Origin: Streptomyces antarcticus
GTDB lineage: Bacteria; Actinomycetota; Actinomycetes; Streptomycetales; Streptomycetaceae
DNA: 64,000 nt
NCBI RefSeq assembly: GCF_026627255.1
Contig: NZ_JAPNLM010000027.1
Coordinates: 1 to 64,000 of the forward strand
Direction: 5' to 3'
The notes under the pieces are model-generated. The model had not been told where the DNA came from. It saw only the letters and a program-made list of their open reading frames with translations, and did no database searches. The position numbers and the translations under genes are program-made. This document shows, piece after piece, positions 25,025 through 40,957 of the stretch. Within the stretch, counting starts at the first letter, position 1, and each line of letters opens with the position of its first letter.

Positions 25025-25555
25025 ATGGCAAGGCCCGACAAGGCTGCCGCGGTAGCCGAGCTCACGGACCAGTTCCAGAGCTCGAACGCCGCCGTGCTGA
25101 CCGAGTACCGGGGTCTCACCGTGGCGCAGCTCAAGACGCTGCGTCGTTCGCTCGGTGAGAACGCCCAGTACGCCGTGGTGAAGAACACGCTGACCAAGAT
25201 TGCGGCCAACCAGGCCGGGATCACCGCGCTGGACGAGCACTTCGCTGGTCCGACCGCGGTCGCCTTCATCACCGGTGACCCGGTGGAGTCGGCGAAGAGC
25301 CTGCGTGACTTCGCCAAGGAGAACCCGAACCTCATCATCAAGGGCGGTGTCCTTGACGGTAAGGCGCTGACCGCCGATGAGATCAAGAAGCTTGCGGACC
25401 TCGAGTCCCGCGAGGTTCTGCTCAGCAAGCTGGCCGGCGCGTTCAAGGGCAAGCAGTCTCAGGCTGCCTCGCTCTTCCAGGCGCTGCCGTCGAAGTTCGT
25501 CCGCACTGCGGAAGCGCTTCGCGTCAAGCTCGCCGAGCAGGGCGGTGCCGAGTAA
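25025..25555 (+). CDS. rplJ: 50S ribosomal protein L10
   Basis: 176-residue stalk base protein anchoring L12 dimers to 23S rRNA. N-terminal RNA-binding part: MARPDKAAAVAELTDQFQSS, LTEYRGLTVAQLKTLRRSL, YAVVKNTLTKIA. The C-terminal helix that binds L12 ends ALRVKLAEQGGAE. The ribosome site AAGGAGG lies upstream. The mRNA carries the L10 leader, so it is autogenously controlled. rplL follows after 110 nt. Confidence 0.98.
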   Translation: MARPDKAAAVAELTDQFQSSNAAVLTEYRGLTVAQLKTLRRSLGENAQYAVVKNTLTKIAANQAGITALDEHFAGPTAVAFITGDPVESAKSLRDFAKENPNLIIKGGVLDGKALTADEIKKLADLESREVLLSKLAGAFKGKQSQAASLFQALPSKFVRTAEALRVKLAEQGGAE

Positions 25556-25665
25556 TTCGGCTCGCGCAATGATCCACGCCGCCTAGTGCGTGGGTCGTAG
25601 CGGGCCGTTACGCCCGCCTCTCTATACATCCGGCACCTGCCGAATTAGTGGAAGGATCGCCCATC

Positions 25666-26046
25666 ATGGCGAAGCTCTCTCAGGACGACCTCCTCGCCCA
25701 GTTCGAGGAGATGACCCTCATCGAGCTCTCCGAGTTCGTGAAGGCGTTCGAGGACAAGTTCGACGTCACCGCCGCCGCGGCCGTCGCCGCCGCCCCGGCC
25801 GGTCCGGGCGCCGTTGCCGAGGCCCCGGAGGAGCAGGACGAGTTCGACGTCATCCTCACCGGTGCCGGCGACAAGAAGATCCAGGTCATCAAGGTCGTGC
25901 GTGAGCTGACCTCCCTGGGCCTCAAGGAGGCCAAGGACCTCGTGGACGGCGCCCCGAAGCCCGTTCTCGAGAAGGTCGCCAAGGAGGCCGCTGACAAGGC
26001 CGCCGAGTCCCTCAAGGCCGCCGGCGCGGCTGTCGAGGTCAAGTAA
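25666..26046 (+). CDS. rplL: 50S ribosomal protein L7/L12
   Basis: 126 residues. N-terminal dimerisation domain (MAKLSQDDLLAQFEEMTLIE), Ala/Pro-rich hinge at about 38-55, and C-terminal factor-binding domain with EFDVILTGAGDKKIQVIKVV and GLKEAKDLVDGAPKPV. ATG 25666 is chosen because GGAAGGATCG precedes it; an upstream in-frame ATG would add six residues. It is the second gene of the L10-L12 operon. Confidence 0.98.
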   Translation: MAKLSQDDLLAQFEEMTLIELSEFVKAFEDKFDVTAAAAVAAAPAGPGAVAEAPEEQDEFDVILTGAGDKKIQVIKVVRELTSLGLKEAKDLVDGAPKPVLEKVAKEAADKAAESLKAAGAAVEVK

Positions 26047-26076
26047 CACCTCTGGGGCCTCTCTGAGGCTCCCGCG

Positions 26077-26108
26077 AAGGGCGATCACCCGTAAGGGTGG
26101 TCGCCCTT
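26077..26108 (+). terminator. Stem-loop after rplL
   Basis: A 14-bp stem with one T-G pair (26077-26090 with 26095-26108) and a GTAA tetraloop, 31 nt beyond the rplL stop. It may be a partial terminator or processing site limiting read-through from rplJL into rpoBC. Confidence 0.7.
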
Positions 26109-26130
26109 CGGCGTACCCGCAGTGCCTGAC

Positions 26131-26158
26131 TTGCCCTGGTCTCGTTGGGGAGTAGGGT
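26131..26158 (+). promoter_or_regulatory. Putative distal rpoB promoter
   Basis: TTGCCC, 16-nt spacer, TAGGGT. It fits the streptomycete HrdB-type pattern and lies just after the rplL hairpin. Confidence 0.45.
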
Positions 26159-26425
26159 GATCATCGTTGCCCCGCGGCAGGGTCCGAAGATGATCCGCTC
26201 GGAGCAGGGGGCCTTGACGAACGGGACGCGGCGCGCAATTCTCAGATCCGTCGCCGGCTCGGGCCCGCTCGGACAGTTCGATCCGGGATCCGAGGCATGG
26301 ATCGACTACGAAGAGGGCAGTACTGATACGCGCTCTGTGTACGAGGTACGAGAGCCGAAGCGTTGGACGCAGGGTTTGATTGACGACATGGGGAAGGCCT
26401 GTTGCCGGTTTCCGGAAACCTGGTC

Positions 26426-26454
26426 TGGACATCAGTGAGCCAAGTGGCTACACT
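26426..26454 (+). promoter_or_regulatory. Putative main rpoB promoter
   Basis: TGGACA (26426-26431), 17-nt spacer, TACACT (26449-26454). It is the best -35/-10 pair in the gap and would give a leader of about 170 nt before the TTG start at 26634. Confidence 0.6.
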
Positions 26455-26633
26455 GACCCTTTGCGCTGCCTGTTAGCTGCCCCCTGCCCGTCGCCAGGGG
26501 CATACCCACGTTTGAGCACACCTGATTGATCGTCCTGACCTGGCCGTTCGGCCGGATCGGATAACGAAGGTCTTCTGTGTCAGCTGGGACCGGTACGCGC
26601 GTAGTGAGTCCGAGCCCTCGGAAGGACCCCCTC

Positions 26634-30116
<3,483 letters not shown>

Positions 30117-30123
30117 CGGGCCT

Positions 30124-30153
30124 GACGGGGGGCTCGCTCAAGAGCCCCCCGTC
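30124..30153 (+). other. Intercistronic stem-loop between rpoB and rpoC
   Basis: Twelve perfect base pairs (30124-30135 with 30142-30153) around GCTCAA, 8 nt after the rpoB stop, with no T-run. It is more likely an mRNA processing or stability element, or a weak attenuator, than a full terminator, because rpoC has no obvious promoter of its own. Confidence 0.65.
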
Positions 30154-30213
30154 ATCCCCGGGACCGTTCAGACCATGATTGAGACTCGACCCCGAAAGAG
30201 GGATTGACGCACA

Positions 30214-34113
<3,900 letters not shown>

Positions 34114-34138
34114 GAGTCCGTCGACGCGTAAGGCGTGA

Positions 34139-34182
34139 GAAGAAGCCCCCCGTACTCCGTGAGGAGTGCGGGGGGCTTCTTC
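34139..34182. terminator. Bidirectional terminator between rpoC and the YfhO-like gene
   Basis: Twenty consecutive pairs including one T-G (34139-34158 with 34163-34182) and a GTGA loop. GAAGAAG at the left edge and CTTCTTC at the right give short T-containing tracts on both strands. It lies 25 nt after rpoC and 46 nt after the convergent gene. Confidence 0.92.
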
Positions 34183-34228
34183 GTGCCCGGGAGCGGGGGA
34201 CCGGTGTCGCCTGAGCCCCCGCGGGGGC

Positions 34229-36697
34229 TCAGGCGCGGTGGCGGCGGCGGGAGGCGACCGCGGCCGAGGTGAGGGCGAGGAGGGCGAGGGTGGCGCCGGC
34301 GAGGCCCGGGGTGAGGCCTCGCGGGGTGAAGGTGCAGGACACCTCGTCGGCGCCGGCGGGGAGGTCCACCGCGAGCAGGCCGTGGAAGGGCTTCAGGGGG
34401 GCCGAGCACCGCCAGCCGGGTACGGCGGTGGTGGCGATGACGGCCGTGCCGCGGGCGCCCCGGGGGAGGGCTGCCTCGAGGGTGTGCCCGGCGGCCTCGA
34501 TCCGGGTGGCGCCGGTCGCGGTCAGCGCGGCCACGGCCCCGTCGAGCGCCCGGCGGTCCAGGCAGCCGATGGGGTGGGAGCCGGCCGTGGCCCCCCGGGT
34601 GCGGGTCCGCACGGTGGCGTCGACGCGGCCCGAGGCGGGGACCCGGCCGAGCGGGACGACGCCCGTCGCCCGGTACTTCAGGGGCTGCTCGGAACCACCG
34701 GCGGCGAGGGTGCCGTAGAGCGCGGGGGAGTACCAGTAGGCCTCGGAGCCGGGGGTGCAGCGGGCGGCGTACGTCTGCACGGCGGCGCTGCCGCGGCGGG
34801 CGGGCCGGGGGACCTCGTACACCGTGGCGCCGAGGACGGCCTCCTGGCGGGCGTAGACGCTGCCCGCGGGGTGGGGCGAGGCGTAGCGGGCCGACCGTAC
34901 GGTGACCAGGGGCGGGGCCGGGAAGGTCCGGGCGGTCCAGGTGCCGGGGGTGTTCCCCGGGCGGACGCGGGCGCCGATCGAGAAGATCGCGTCGAGCACG
35001 GGGTTGTCGGCGCCGAAGAAGGTGCGGCCGTCGTTCTTGTAGCCGTAGCCGAGGGGTTCGAGGGCCCGGAAGGTGGCCTCGGGGAGGTAGCTGCTGTAGA
35101 ACTGCGGCCCTTCGGCGCGCAGGGCGAGCGGGTCGTTGTACGAGGTCTGCGGCGCGCCGGAGTCGGTCCGGTGGGCGGGCCAGCCCTCCGCGTCCCGGAC
35201 GGCGGCGAAGTGCCGGTCGATCGACCGGCTCGAGGTGGCGGCCGGCTTCGCCCAGCGCTCGCGGGCGCGCCGGGCGTCGGCGTTGACGCCGGCGAGCGTG
35301 GACTCGGCGAGGACGACGCCGACCATCAGCACGGCGGCCGCGGGGATCAGGAACCGGCGCTTCTCGCCGAGCCGCAGCAGGACCAGGGCCAGCAGGGAGA
35401 GGGAGCCGCCGCCGAGGACCGCGGGCCAGGTCCAGCCGCCGAAGTCGGGGGTGTGGCGGAGCGCGAATGCGGCCGCCACCAGCAGCGCGGCGGAGAGGGC
35501 CAGGTGGAGCGGGCGCGGCCGGTGGGCCAGCGCCAGCCAGGCGAGGACGACGACCAGGCCGCTGAAGACGAAGGTCTCGCGGTACGGGTTGCCGTTCGGC
35601 ACCGCCAGCCCGTGCCACACGTACTGGGTGGGCGGGAACTGGAAGGAGGCGGCGACCAGCGCCACCGCGGCCGCCCACACCAGGCGGGTCCGGCCCCGGA
35701 TCCCGGTGTTGAGGACGAAGGAGCCGGCCAGGACCAGGCCGAGCGAGGCGACGCAGAGCCGGGGGCTGCCGCCCCAGAGGTGGGTGGCCGGGAGCACGCC
35801 GGTGAGGAAGACGTCGATGCCGACCGGGTCGAAGGCGGCGGCCCGGGTGGGCTGGGCCGCGCCGCTGGACAGGAACGACGGCAGGAGCAGGGGGAGGGTG
35901 AGCAGGATCCCGGTCGCGGCCGCGGTCGAGGCCCGCCACACGGCGCGCAGCCGCTGCGCGCCGGTCAGGTCGAGGGTGATCAGGCGGACGGCGAGCAGGA
36001 CGCAGGCGGCCATCGTGGCCATCATCGCGGTGTAGAAGTTGCCGTACCAGGCGAGGGCGACGAGGAGGGCCGCGCCGGGCCAGCGGCGCCCTTCCAGGCA
36101 CCACTCCACGGCGATGCCGAGCAGCGGGAGCGCGACCAGCCCCCACAGCCACATGGGGATGTACGAGGCGTCGCTGAGCGCCCAGCCGCACAGCCCGTAG
36201 CAGGCGCCGAGGACGCCGCGCTGCCACCACGGGCCGGGGTGCAGCCTGCCGAGGTAGACGGTCATCAGCGCGGCGGCGGTGCCCGTCGTGACCGGGGTGA
36301 GCGCGAAGACGGCGAGGTCGACGTGGTCGCGCGGGACGAGGACGGCCAGCCACGAGAAGGGGTTGCCGAGGTAGGTGTGGTGGTCGGACAGGAACTGCTG
36401 GCCGAAGCCGCCGCGCCAGGTGAACAGCAGGTCGCCGGCGGCCTGCCCGTGGACCAGGTCCCACAGCGCCCGGTGGAAGGGGACGTACTGGTTGGCCTGG
36501 TCGTTGACGGCCCGGCCGGTTCCCCCGAAAGGGTGGGTGCCGCGGGCCGCCCAGGCGGCGCAGACCGCCCCCGAGGTGACGAGGAAGGCGAGCAGGGGAC
36601 CGTACGGACGGCGCTTGCGGGACGGGGCGCGGGGGGCCGGATCGGGGCGGAAGCGGGCGTCTTCGACGCTGGTCTGCTCCTGTGTGGCGGTCCCCAA
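34229..36697 (-). CDS. YfhO-like polytopic membrane protein
   Basis: 822 residues with about 12-14 hydrophobic helices in the first 530 residues (for example LLAFLVTSGAVCAAWAARG near 35-53 and VDLAVFALTPVTTGTAAALM near 128-147), a large extracytoplasmic domain, and a final helix before RRRHRA. Motifs GQQFLSDHHTYLGNPFSWL and GNPYRETFVFSGLVV match bacterial YfhO proteins, which are glycosyltransferase-like (GT-C fold) membrane proteins; in Bacillus YfhO modifies lipoteichoic acid. The acceptor here is unknown. The start is read as TTG 36697 with AGGGAG 7 nt upstream. It converges on rpoC. Confidence 0.8.
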   Translation of the reverse strand: MGTATQEQTSVEDARFRPDPAPRAPSRKRRPYGPLLAFLVTSGAVCAAWAARGTHPFGGTGRAVNDQANQYVPFHRALWDLVHGQAAGDLLFTWRGGFGQQFLSDHHTYLGNPFSWLAVLVPRDHVDLAVFALTPVTTGTAAALMTVYLGRLHPGPWWQRGVLGACYGLCGWALSDASYIPMWLWGLVALPLLGIAVEWCLEGRRWPGAALLVALAWYGNFYTAMMATMAACVLLAVRLITLDLTGAQRLRAVWRASTAAATGILLTLPLLLPSFLSSGAAQPTRAAAFDPVGIDVFLTGVLPATHLWGGSPRLCVASLGLVLAGSFVLNTGIRGRTRLVWAAAVALVAASFQFPPTQYVWHGLAVPNGNPYRETFVFSGLVVVLAWLALAHRPRPLHLALSAALLVAAAFALRHTPDFGGWTWPAVLGGGSLSLLALVLLRLGEKRRFLIPAAAVLMVGVVLAESTLAGVNADARRARERWAKPAATSSRSIDRHFAAVRDAEGWPAHRTDSGAPQTSYNDPLALRAEGPQFYSSYLPEATFRALEPLGYGYKNDGRTFFGADNPVLDAIFSIGARVRPGNTPGTWTARTFPAPPLVTVRSARYASPHPAGSVYARQEAVLGATVYEVPRPARRGSAAVQTYAARCTPGSEAYWYSPALYGTLAAGGSEQPLKYRATGVVPLGRVPASGRVDATVRTRTRGATAGSHPIGCLDRRALDGAVAALTATGATRIEAAGHTLEAALPRGARGTAVIATTAVPGWRCSAPLKPFHGLLAVDLPAGADEVSCTFTPRGLTPGLAGATLALLALTSAAVASRRRHRA

Positions 36698-36766
36698 GGT
36701 CCTGCTCCCTGCTTGGTCGACGCTCGCGCACTGCGCGGGGGCGATGCGCAGCTTAGGGCGCCGTCG

Positions 36767-36816
36767 GGTCCGTGATGGTCCGTAATGGTCCGTGCCGTTC
36801 CGTGCCGGTCTGTGCT
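36767..36816. repeat. Five tandem 10-bp units
   Basis: Units GGTCCGTGAT, GGTCCGTAAT, GGTCCGTGCC, GTTCCGTGCC and GGTCTGTGCT, degenerating from left to right. They lie 70 nt upstream of the YfhO-like start codon. Confidence 0.75.
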
Positions 36817-36965
36817 GCGGGGCCCGCGGGGACCGGCCGGGTACGGGTCCGGCGGCCGGGCGGGAGCCGCCCGGGGCCGCCCGTACGGTCGCCGGGGCGG
36901 TGGGCGTGCTGTCCGGGCGGGGTGCGTGCGCGCTGGGCGCGTTCCTCGGGTCCGGTGGGGCCGGG

Positions 36966-36999
36966 CCGCGCCGGGCGGTCGTGGGGCCGCCCGGCGCGG
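36966..36999 (-). terminator. Stem-loop at the 3' end of the tail operon
   Basis: A stem of about 13 GC pairs (36966-36978 with 36987-36999) and an 8-nt loop, 38 nt beyond the last minus-strand gene. No T-run. Confidence 0.55.
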
Positions 37000-37037
37000 G
37001 TGTCGGCGGGGTGTGCCGGTCCTGCCGGGGCAGCGGT

Positions 37038-37289
37038 CTACCGGGCCGTCTGCCAGGCGGTGATGATGACCGCCGCGACCGCGGCCAGCGCGGTCAGGCT
37101 GGCCAGGGGCCAGCGGGAGCGTTCCAGGGAGTCGAGGCGGGACTCGTGGTCGGCGAGCTGCCGGTCCGTCTGGTCGCTGCGCTGAACCAGCAGGGCGAGG
37201 GAGCCGTCGACCCTGGCGAAGCCGGCCTCCATCGTTCCGCGCAGGCGCTCCAGTTCCACCGCCACGGACAGCGGGTCGGGTTCCGTCAT
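37038..37289 (-). CDS. Small single-helix membrane protein, phage lysis-cassette type
   Basis: 83 residues. The N-terminal part is a predicted coiled coil (VELERLRGTMEAGFARVDGS through DHESRLDSLERSR) and the C-terminus is one membrane helix (LASLTALAAVAAVIITAWQ). This layout is common for the accessory lysis protein that follows endolysin and holin in Streptomyces phages. ATG 37289 overlaps the stop of the upstream holin-like gene (ATGA). It is the last gene of the tail operon. Confidence 0.7.
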   Translation of the reverse strand: MTEPDPLSVAVELERLRGTMEAGFARVDGSLALLVQRSDQTDRQLADHESRLDSLERSRWPLASLTALAAVAAVIITAWQTAR

Positions 37290-37588
37290 GCGCGGTCGCC
37301 CTCCTCGCTCCGGTGGCCCTCGCCCGGTCGGTCGGTGCGGGCGGCGAGGGCGAGGAGCTCCCGGTCCCGGTCGTACGGCCACTCCGTACGGAGCCAGCCG
37401 GGCAGGACGGCCTGGACGCCCGGCAGGGCCATCACGCGGGTGAGGGCACCGGCCGCCGCGAGGGCGCCGGCGACCCAGGGGAGGCTCGCCGGGAGGCCGG
37501 ACGCGTCGATGACGGCGGGCAGCAGGACGGCCAGGGCGACGGCCGTCTGGACAAGGGTGCGGAGGGTGCGTTTCGCCGCGTCGGACAT
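37286..37588 (-). CDS. Holin-like membrane protein
   Basis: 100 residues with two hydrophobic segments (TLVQTAVALAVLLPAVIDAS at about 11-30 and WVAGALAAAGALTRVMALPG at about 38-57) and a charged cytoplasmic tail. Size, topology and position 24 nt after the endolysin gene fit a phage holin, which would permit release of the endolysin and lysis of the producer cell. GAGAGAAGG precedes ATG 37588. Confidence 0.72.
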   Translation of the reverse strand: MSDAAKRTLRTLVQTAVALAVLLPAVIDASGLPASLPWVAGALAAAGALTRVMALPGVQAVLPGWLRTEWPYDRDRELLALAARTDRPGEGHRSEEGDRA

Positions 37589-37612
37589 GGTGGACCTTCT
37601 CTCGGGGGGCGT

Positions 37613-38518
<906 letters not shown>

Positions 38519-38748
38519 GGTGGGCTCCTTCGGGCATGCGGAAGTTCCGCGTGGGGGCGCGGGGTGGGGGCGCGGGGTGGGGGCGCGGGGTGGGGGCCGG
38601 TCGTGGTGTCCGCTGCGCGGGGCCGCCGGGCGCTGCCCGGATCCGCGCCTCGAACGCCGGCGGGGCTGGGAACGCGGCGCCGGGGCGGCGCCTCAGACGC
38701 CGACGGGGCTGTCTGTGGATGCGCCGGGGCGGCGGGGTCGGTGCTGGG
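38519..38748. repeat. Repeat-rich gap before the endolysin
   Basis: Contains a 13-bp direct repeat (GTGGGGGCGCGGG) three and a half times in a row at 38551-38600 and two copies of the dispersed GCGCCTC...ACGCCGGCGGGGCT element at 38645-38667 and 38688-38710. No gene is recognised. Confidence 0.75.
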
Positions 38749-39111
38749 TTACGGGGTGGTGGGCCAGGCGGCGCAGAGGGTGCGGTAGGCCGTGGCGCGG
38801 TGGGCGAAATCGGTGAGGGACGCGGCCACCGCCGCGGCCACCGCGGTGGGGTCGGGGGTCACCGGGCCGTCGGCCGGGGGCTCCAGGACGACCTGGCCGG
38901 AGCCGCGCAGCTGCGCCCCGAGGCCGCCACTCTCGGCGAACTGGGCGGTGACGTACACGGCCGGGTAGCCGTTGACCGGGTCCGGTTCCTGGCTGCTGCC
39001 CAGTCCGGCGTCGTAGACCCGTACGTGGATGGTGTGGCCGGCCTCGCTGACGGTGGCGCGGCCCGCGTAGTCGATGGCGATGCCCCAGGGCTGGGTCGGG
39101 TCGATGTCCAT
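38749..39111 (-). CDS. Hypothetical tail-cluster protein
   Basis: 120 residues from ATG 39111: MDIDPTQPWGIAIDYAGRAT, then TVSEAGHTIHVRVYDAGLGS, AVYVTAQFAESGG and a C-terminal helix with Ala repeats. I do not recognise a domain. Position between a minor tail protein and the endolysin suggests a small baseplate or tip protein. It is followed by the repeat-rich gap. Confidence 0.7.
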   Translation of the reverse strand: MDIDPTQPWGIAIDYAGRATVSEAGHTIHVRVYDAGLGSSQEPDPVNGYPAVYVTAQFAESGGLGAQLRGSGQVVLEPPADGPVTPDPTAVAAAVAASLTDFAHRATAYRTLCAAWPTTP

Positions 39112-39143
39112 GGGCAGGTCGGGTCCTCTCGGGGCGGGGTGGG

Positions 39144-39857
39144 TCAGCTCTGGGTGCCGTACATCATCAGCGGCTGGGCGAACACGGCCCCGGTGCCGCC
39201 GGTGACCATGGCCTGGATCTCCACCTTCACCAGGCTGCCGAAGCGGGTGGCGAGGTCCTCGACGACCAGCGCGGTACGGTCGAAGGCGGCCGGCGTGGTG
39301 ACCGGGTCGCCCCACTGGACGCCGTCGACGAGGACCCGGACCTGGCCGGTGACCCCGGCGGCGGCCGCGGTGAGGAAGTTGAGCCGCATCCGGGGCTGCC
39401 ACAGCGGGTTGAAGGAGCGGGCGACGGTGGTCCAGGCGGTGCTCGTGGTCTGGGGCCAGCGAGCGGTGGAGGTGTCCTGCGGAGGGAGCATCGCCAGCCA
39501 GGGGCGGGCCAGGCCGCCCTTGACGACGTCGTCGGAGAAGAGCTCGTGCGCGTAGGCGTCGAAGACGCGGAACGCCTGGTCGTAATCGCCGGCGGTGACG
39601 TTGCGGACGCTCAGGGCGGTCTTGCCGCTCTGCCGCTTGATCTCCATGCCGTACTCGGTCGTCGACCAGAAGCCCGCACCGAGGATCTTGGTGCCGCCGG
39701 GTTCGATCACCGACAGCGAGCCGCCGTCGGTGATCCGCACCTCCCCGCCGGAAACGCTGTTGAGCGCCGGGCGGGTGTTGACGGCCGTGGACAGTTGCTG
39801 GATGCGGCGTTCCATCGCGGTCAGCCGATCGATGATGTCCTCGGGCAGCTGGGGCAT
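39144..39857 (-). CDS. Minor tail protein / tail tip protein
   Basis: 237 residues. It begins MPQLPEDIIDRLTAMERRIQ followed by QLSTAVNTRP, a short coiled coil typical of trimeric tail fibres. Beta-rich sequence follows with VRITDGGSLSVIEPGG and a C-terminal half resembling receptor or tip domains (LVKVEIQAMVTGGTG). The start overlaps the stop of the Gp37-like gene (TGATG). Streptomyces phages often encode such a protein after the hub. Exact role unknown. Confidence 0.68.
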   Translation of the reverse strand: MPQLPEDIIDRLTAMERRIQQLSTAVNTRPALNSVSGGEVRITDGGSLSVIEPGGTKILGAGFWSTTEYGMEIKRQSGKTALSVRNVTAGDYDQAFRVFDAYAHELFSDDVVKGGLARPWLAMLPPQDTSTARWPQTTSTAWTTVARSFNPLWQPRMRLNFLTAAAAGVTGQVRVLVDGVQWGDPVTTPAAFDRTALVVEDLATRFGSLVKVEIQAMVTGGTGAVFAQPLMMYGTQS

Positions 39858-40957
39858 CAGACCTCCTCCAGATAGAGCTCGGCGGTGTCCGGGCGGCCCC
39901 GCTCCGGCGGGGTGACCTTGGCGCCGATGATCCGATAGCGGGCGTCGAGGCCCTCGGGGTACCACTCGTCGGTGATGCGGATCCGGGCGGTGCGGCCGAG
40001 CAGTGTCGGCGGTACCACGCCACCGAGGCGGATGGTGATCGCCGGGATGACCACGGCGCCCCGGGCCCGGGCCAGCTCGGCCGAGGCCAGCGAGGTGAGC
40101 ACGGCCTTGTCTCCGACCGTGTTGTGGTCCGAGGACAGGTCGATCCGGGGCCAGCCGCCGTCGATCAGGTCTTGGGCGACCAGCTCGTCCGAGTACACCG
40201 GCCGCGATTCCTCGGCCTGGTTGGCGTTGACGGAGGCGCCGCGGGCCCGGGCGGTGGTGCCGCCCCGCGTCGCGTCGCGGGGGAAGGAGTACGAGAGGAT
40301 CGCGCCCGGCCGGTCCAGTACGAGGTCGGTGACGCCGGTGTGGATGCGGGGGCTGCCCAGCCGCAACTGGCGGGTCCGGGTACCGGTGACCGGATCGCGG
40401 AAGACCGAGATCTGGTGCTCGAAGCCGTTCTCCGCCGCGGCCAGGCCCTCGATCGCCTCGGAGTAGAGGACCTCGTCGCCGTCCCGCCAGGACGCGGCCT
40501 GCAGCCGGCCGGAGCTCTCGGTGCCGTAGGTGACGCCGATGTCGCCGCCCTCCGCGCGCTGCAGCTGCCGCCAGAGTTCACGGGCGAGCTCCAGCTGGTC
40601 GGTCGCCGGGAACGACACGGTGTCGCGGATGCGGCGCCGGGCGGCGTACGAGTCGAACGTCGCCGCCTGCAGGCTCAGCGAGAGCACGCCGCGCCCGTCG
40701 CTCTGCAGGGTGCTGGTCCAGATGATCCCGCCCCACCACAGGTCGCCGCCACGTTCCAGGTAGACCGCGGTGCGGCCCTCCTCGATGCGGGCGACCCGCG
40801 CGGCGATGGCGCTGTCCGGGATCGGGACGGTGCCGGACAGCGCGCCCGGCTTGCCGATGAAGTCGTCGATGGAGACGTCCCGCAGCGGCAGGATGTCGAT
40901 GGTCCGGTCGGTGCGTACGTCGCAGAAGATCGCGCGGTACGGGGTGTGGGTGCTCAC
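39857..40957 (-). CDS. Gp37-like tail hub/baseplate protein
   Basis: 366 residues from GTG 40957. The N-terminal part (YRAIFCDVRTDRTIDILPLR, then ALSGTVPIPDSAIAARV and WWGGIIWTSTLQSDGRG) and the central domain (FPATDQLELARELWRQLQ, IHTGVTDLVLDRPGAI, YSFPRDA) match the siphovirus Gp37-like family, the tail-tip hub protein (Tal equivalent) of actinophages. It overlaps both neighbours by a few bases (GTGA with the upstream receptor-binding gene, TGATG with the downstream gene), so translation is coupled. Confidence 0.82.
   Translation of the reverse strand: MSTHTPYRAIFCDVRTDRTIDILPLRDVSIDDFIGKPGALSGTVPIPDSAIAARVARIEEGRTAVYLERGGDLWWGGIIWTSTLQSDGRGVLSLSLQAATFDSYAARRRIRDTVSFPATDQLELARELWRQLQRAEGGDIGVTYGTESSGRLQAASWRDGDEVLYSEAIEGLAAAENGFEHQISVFRDPVTGTRTRQLRLGSPRIHTGVTDLVLDRPGAILSYSFPRDATRGGTTARARGASVNANQAEESRPVYSDELVAQDLIDGGWPRIDLSSDHNTVGDKAVLTSLASAELARARGAVVIPAITIRLGGVVPPTLLGRTARIRITDEWYPEGLDARYRIIGAKVTPPERGRPDTAELYLEEV

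Larger units (their letters stand above)
26047..26633. other. rplL-rpoB intergenic region
   Basis: 587 nt with no convincing gene. It contains a stem-loop after rplL, two promoter-like elements and the untranslated leader of rpoB. A 97-residue open frame here (26145-26438) lacks a ribosome site and any recognisable similarity, and I treat it as non-coding. Confidence 0.65.
36698..37037. other. Non-coding junction between the rpoBC block and the tail cluster
   Basis: 340 nt without a supported gene. It contains the upstream region of the YfhO-like gene, a five-unit 10-bp tandem repeat (36767-36816) and a 13-bp stem-loop at 36966-36999 that probably ends the minus-strand tail operon. No integrase, tRNA or obvious attachment core is seen. 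Confidence 0.6.

Noticed and set aside
26145..26438. 97-codon gene between rplL and rpoB
   Set aside because: No ribosome site, overlaps promoter elements, composition unlike a coding region and no known protein expected here.
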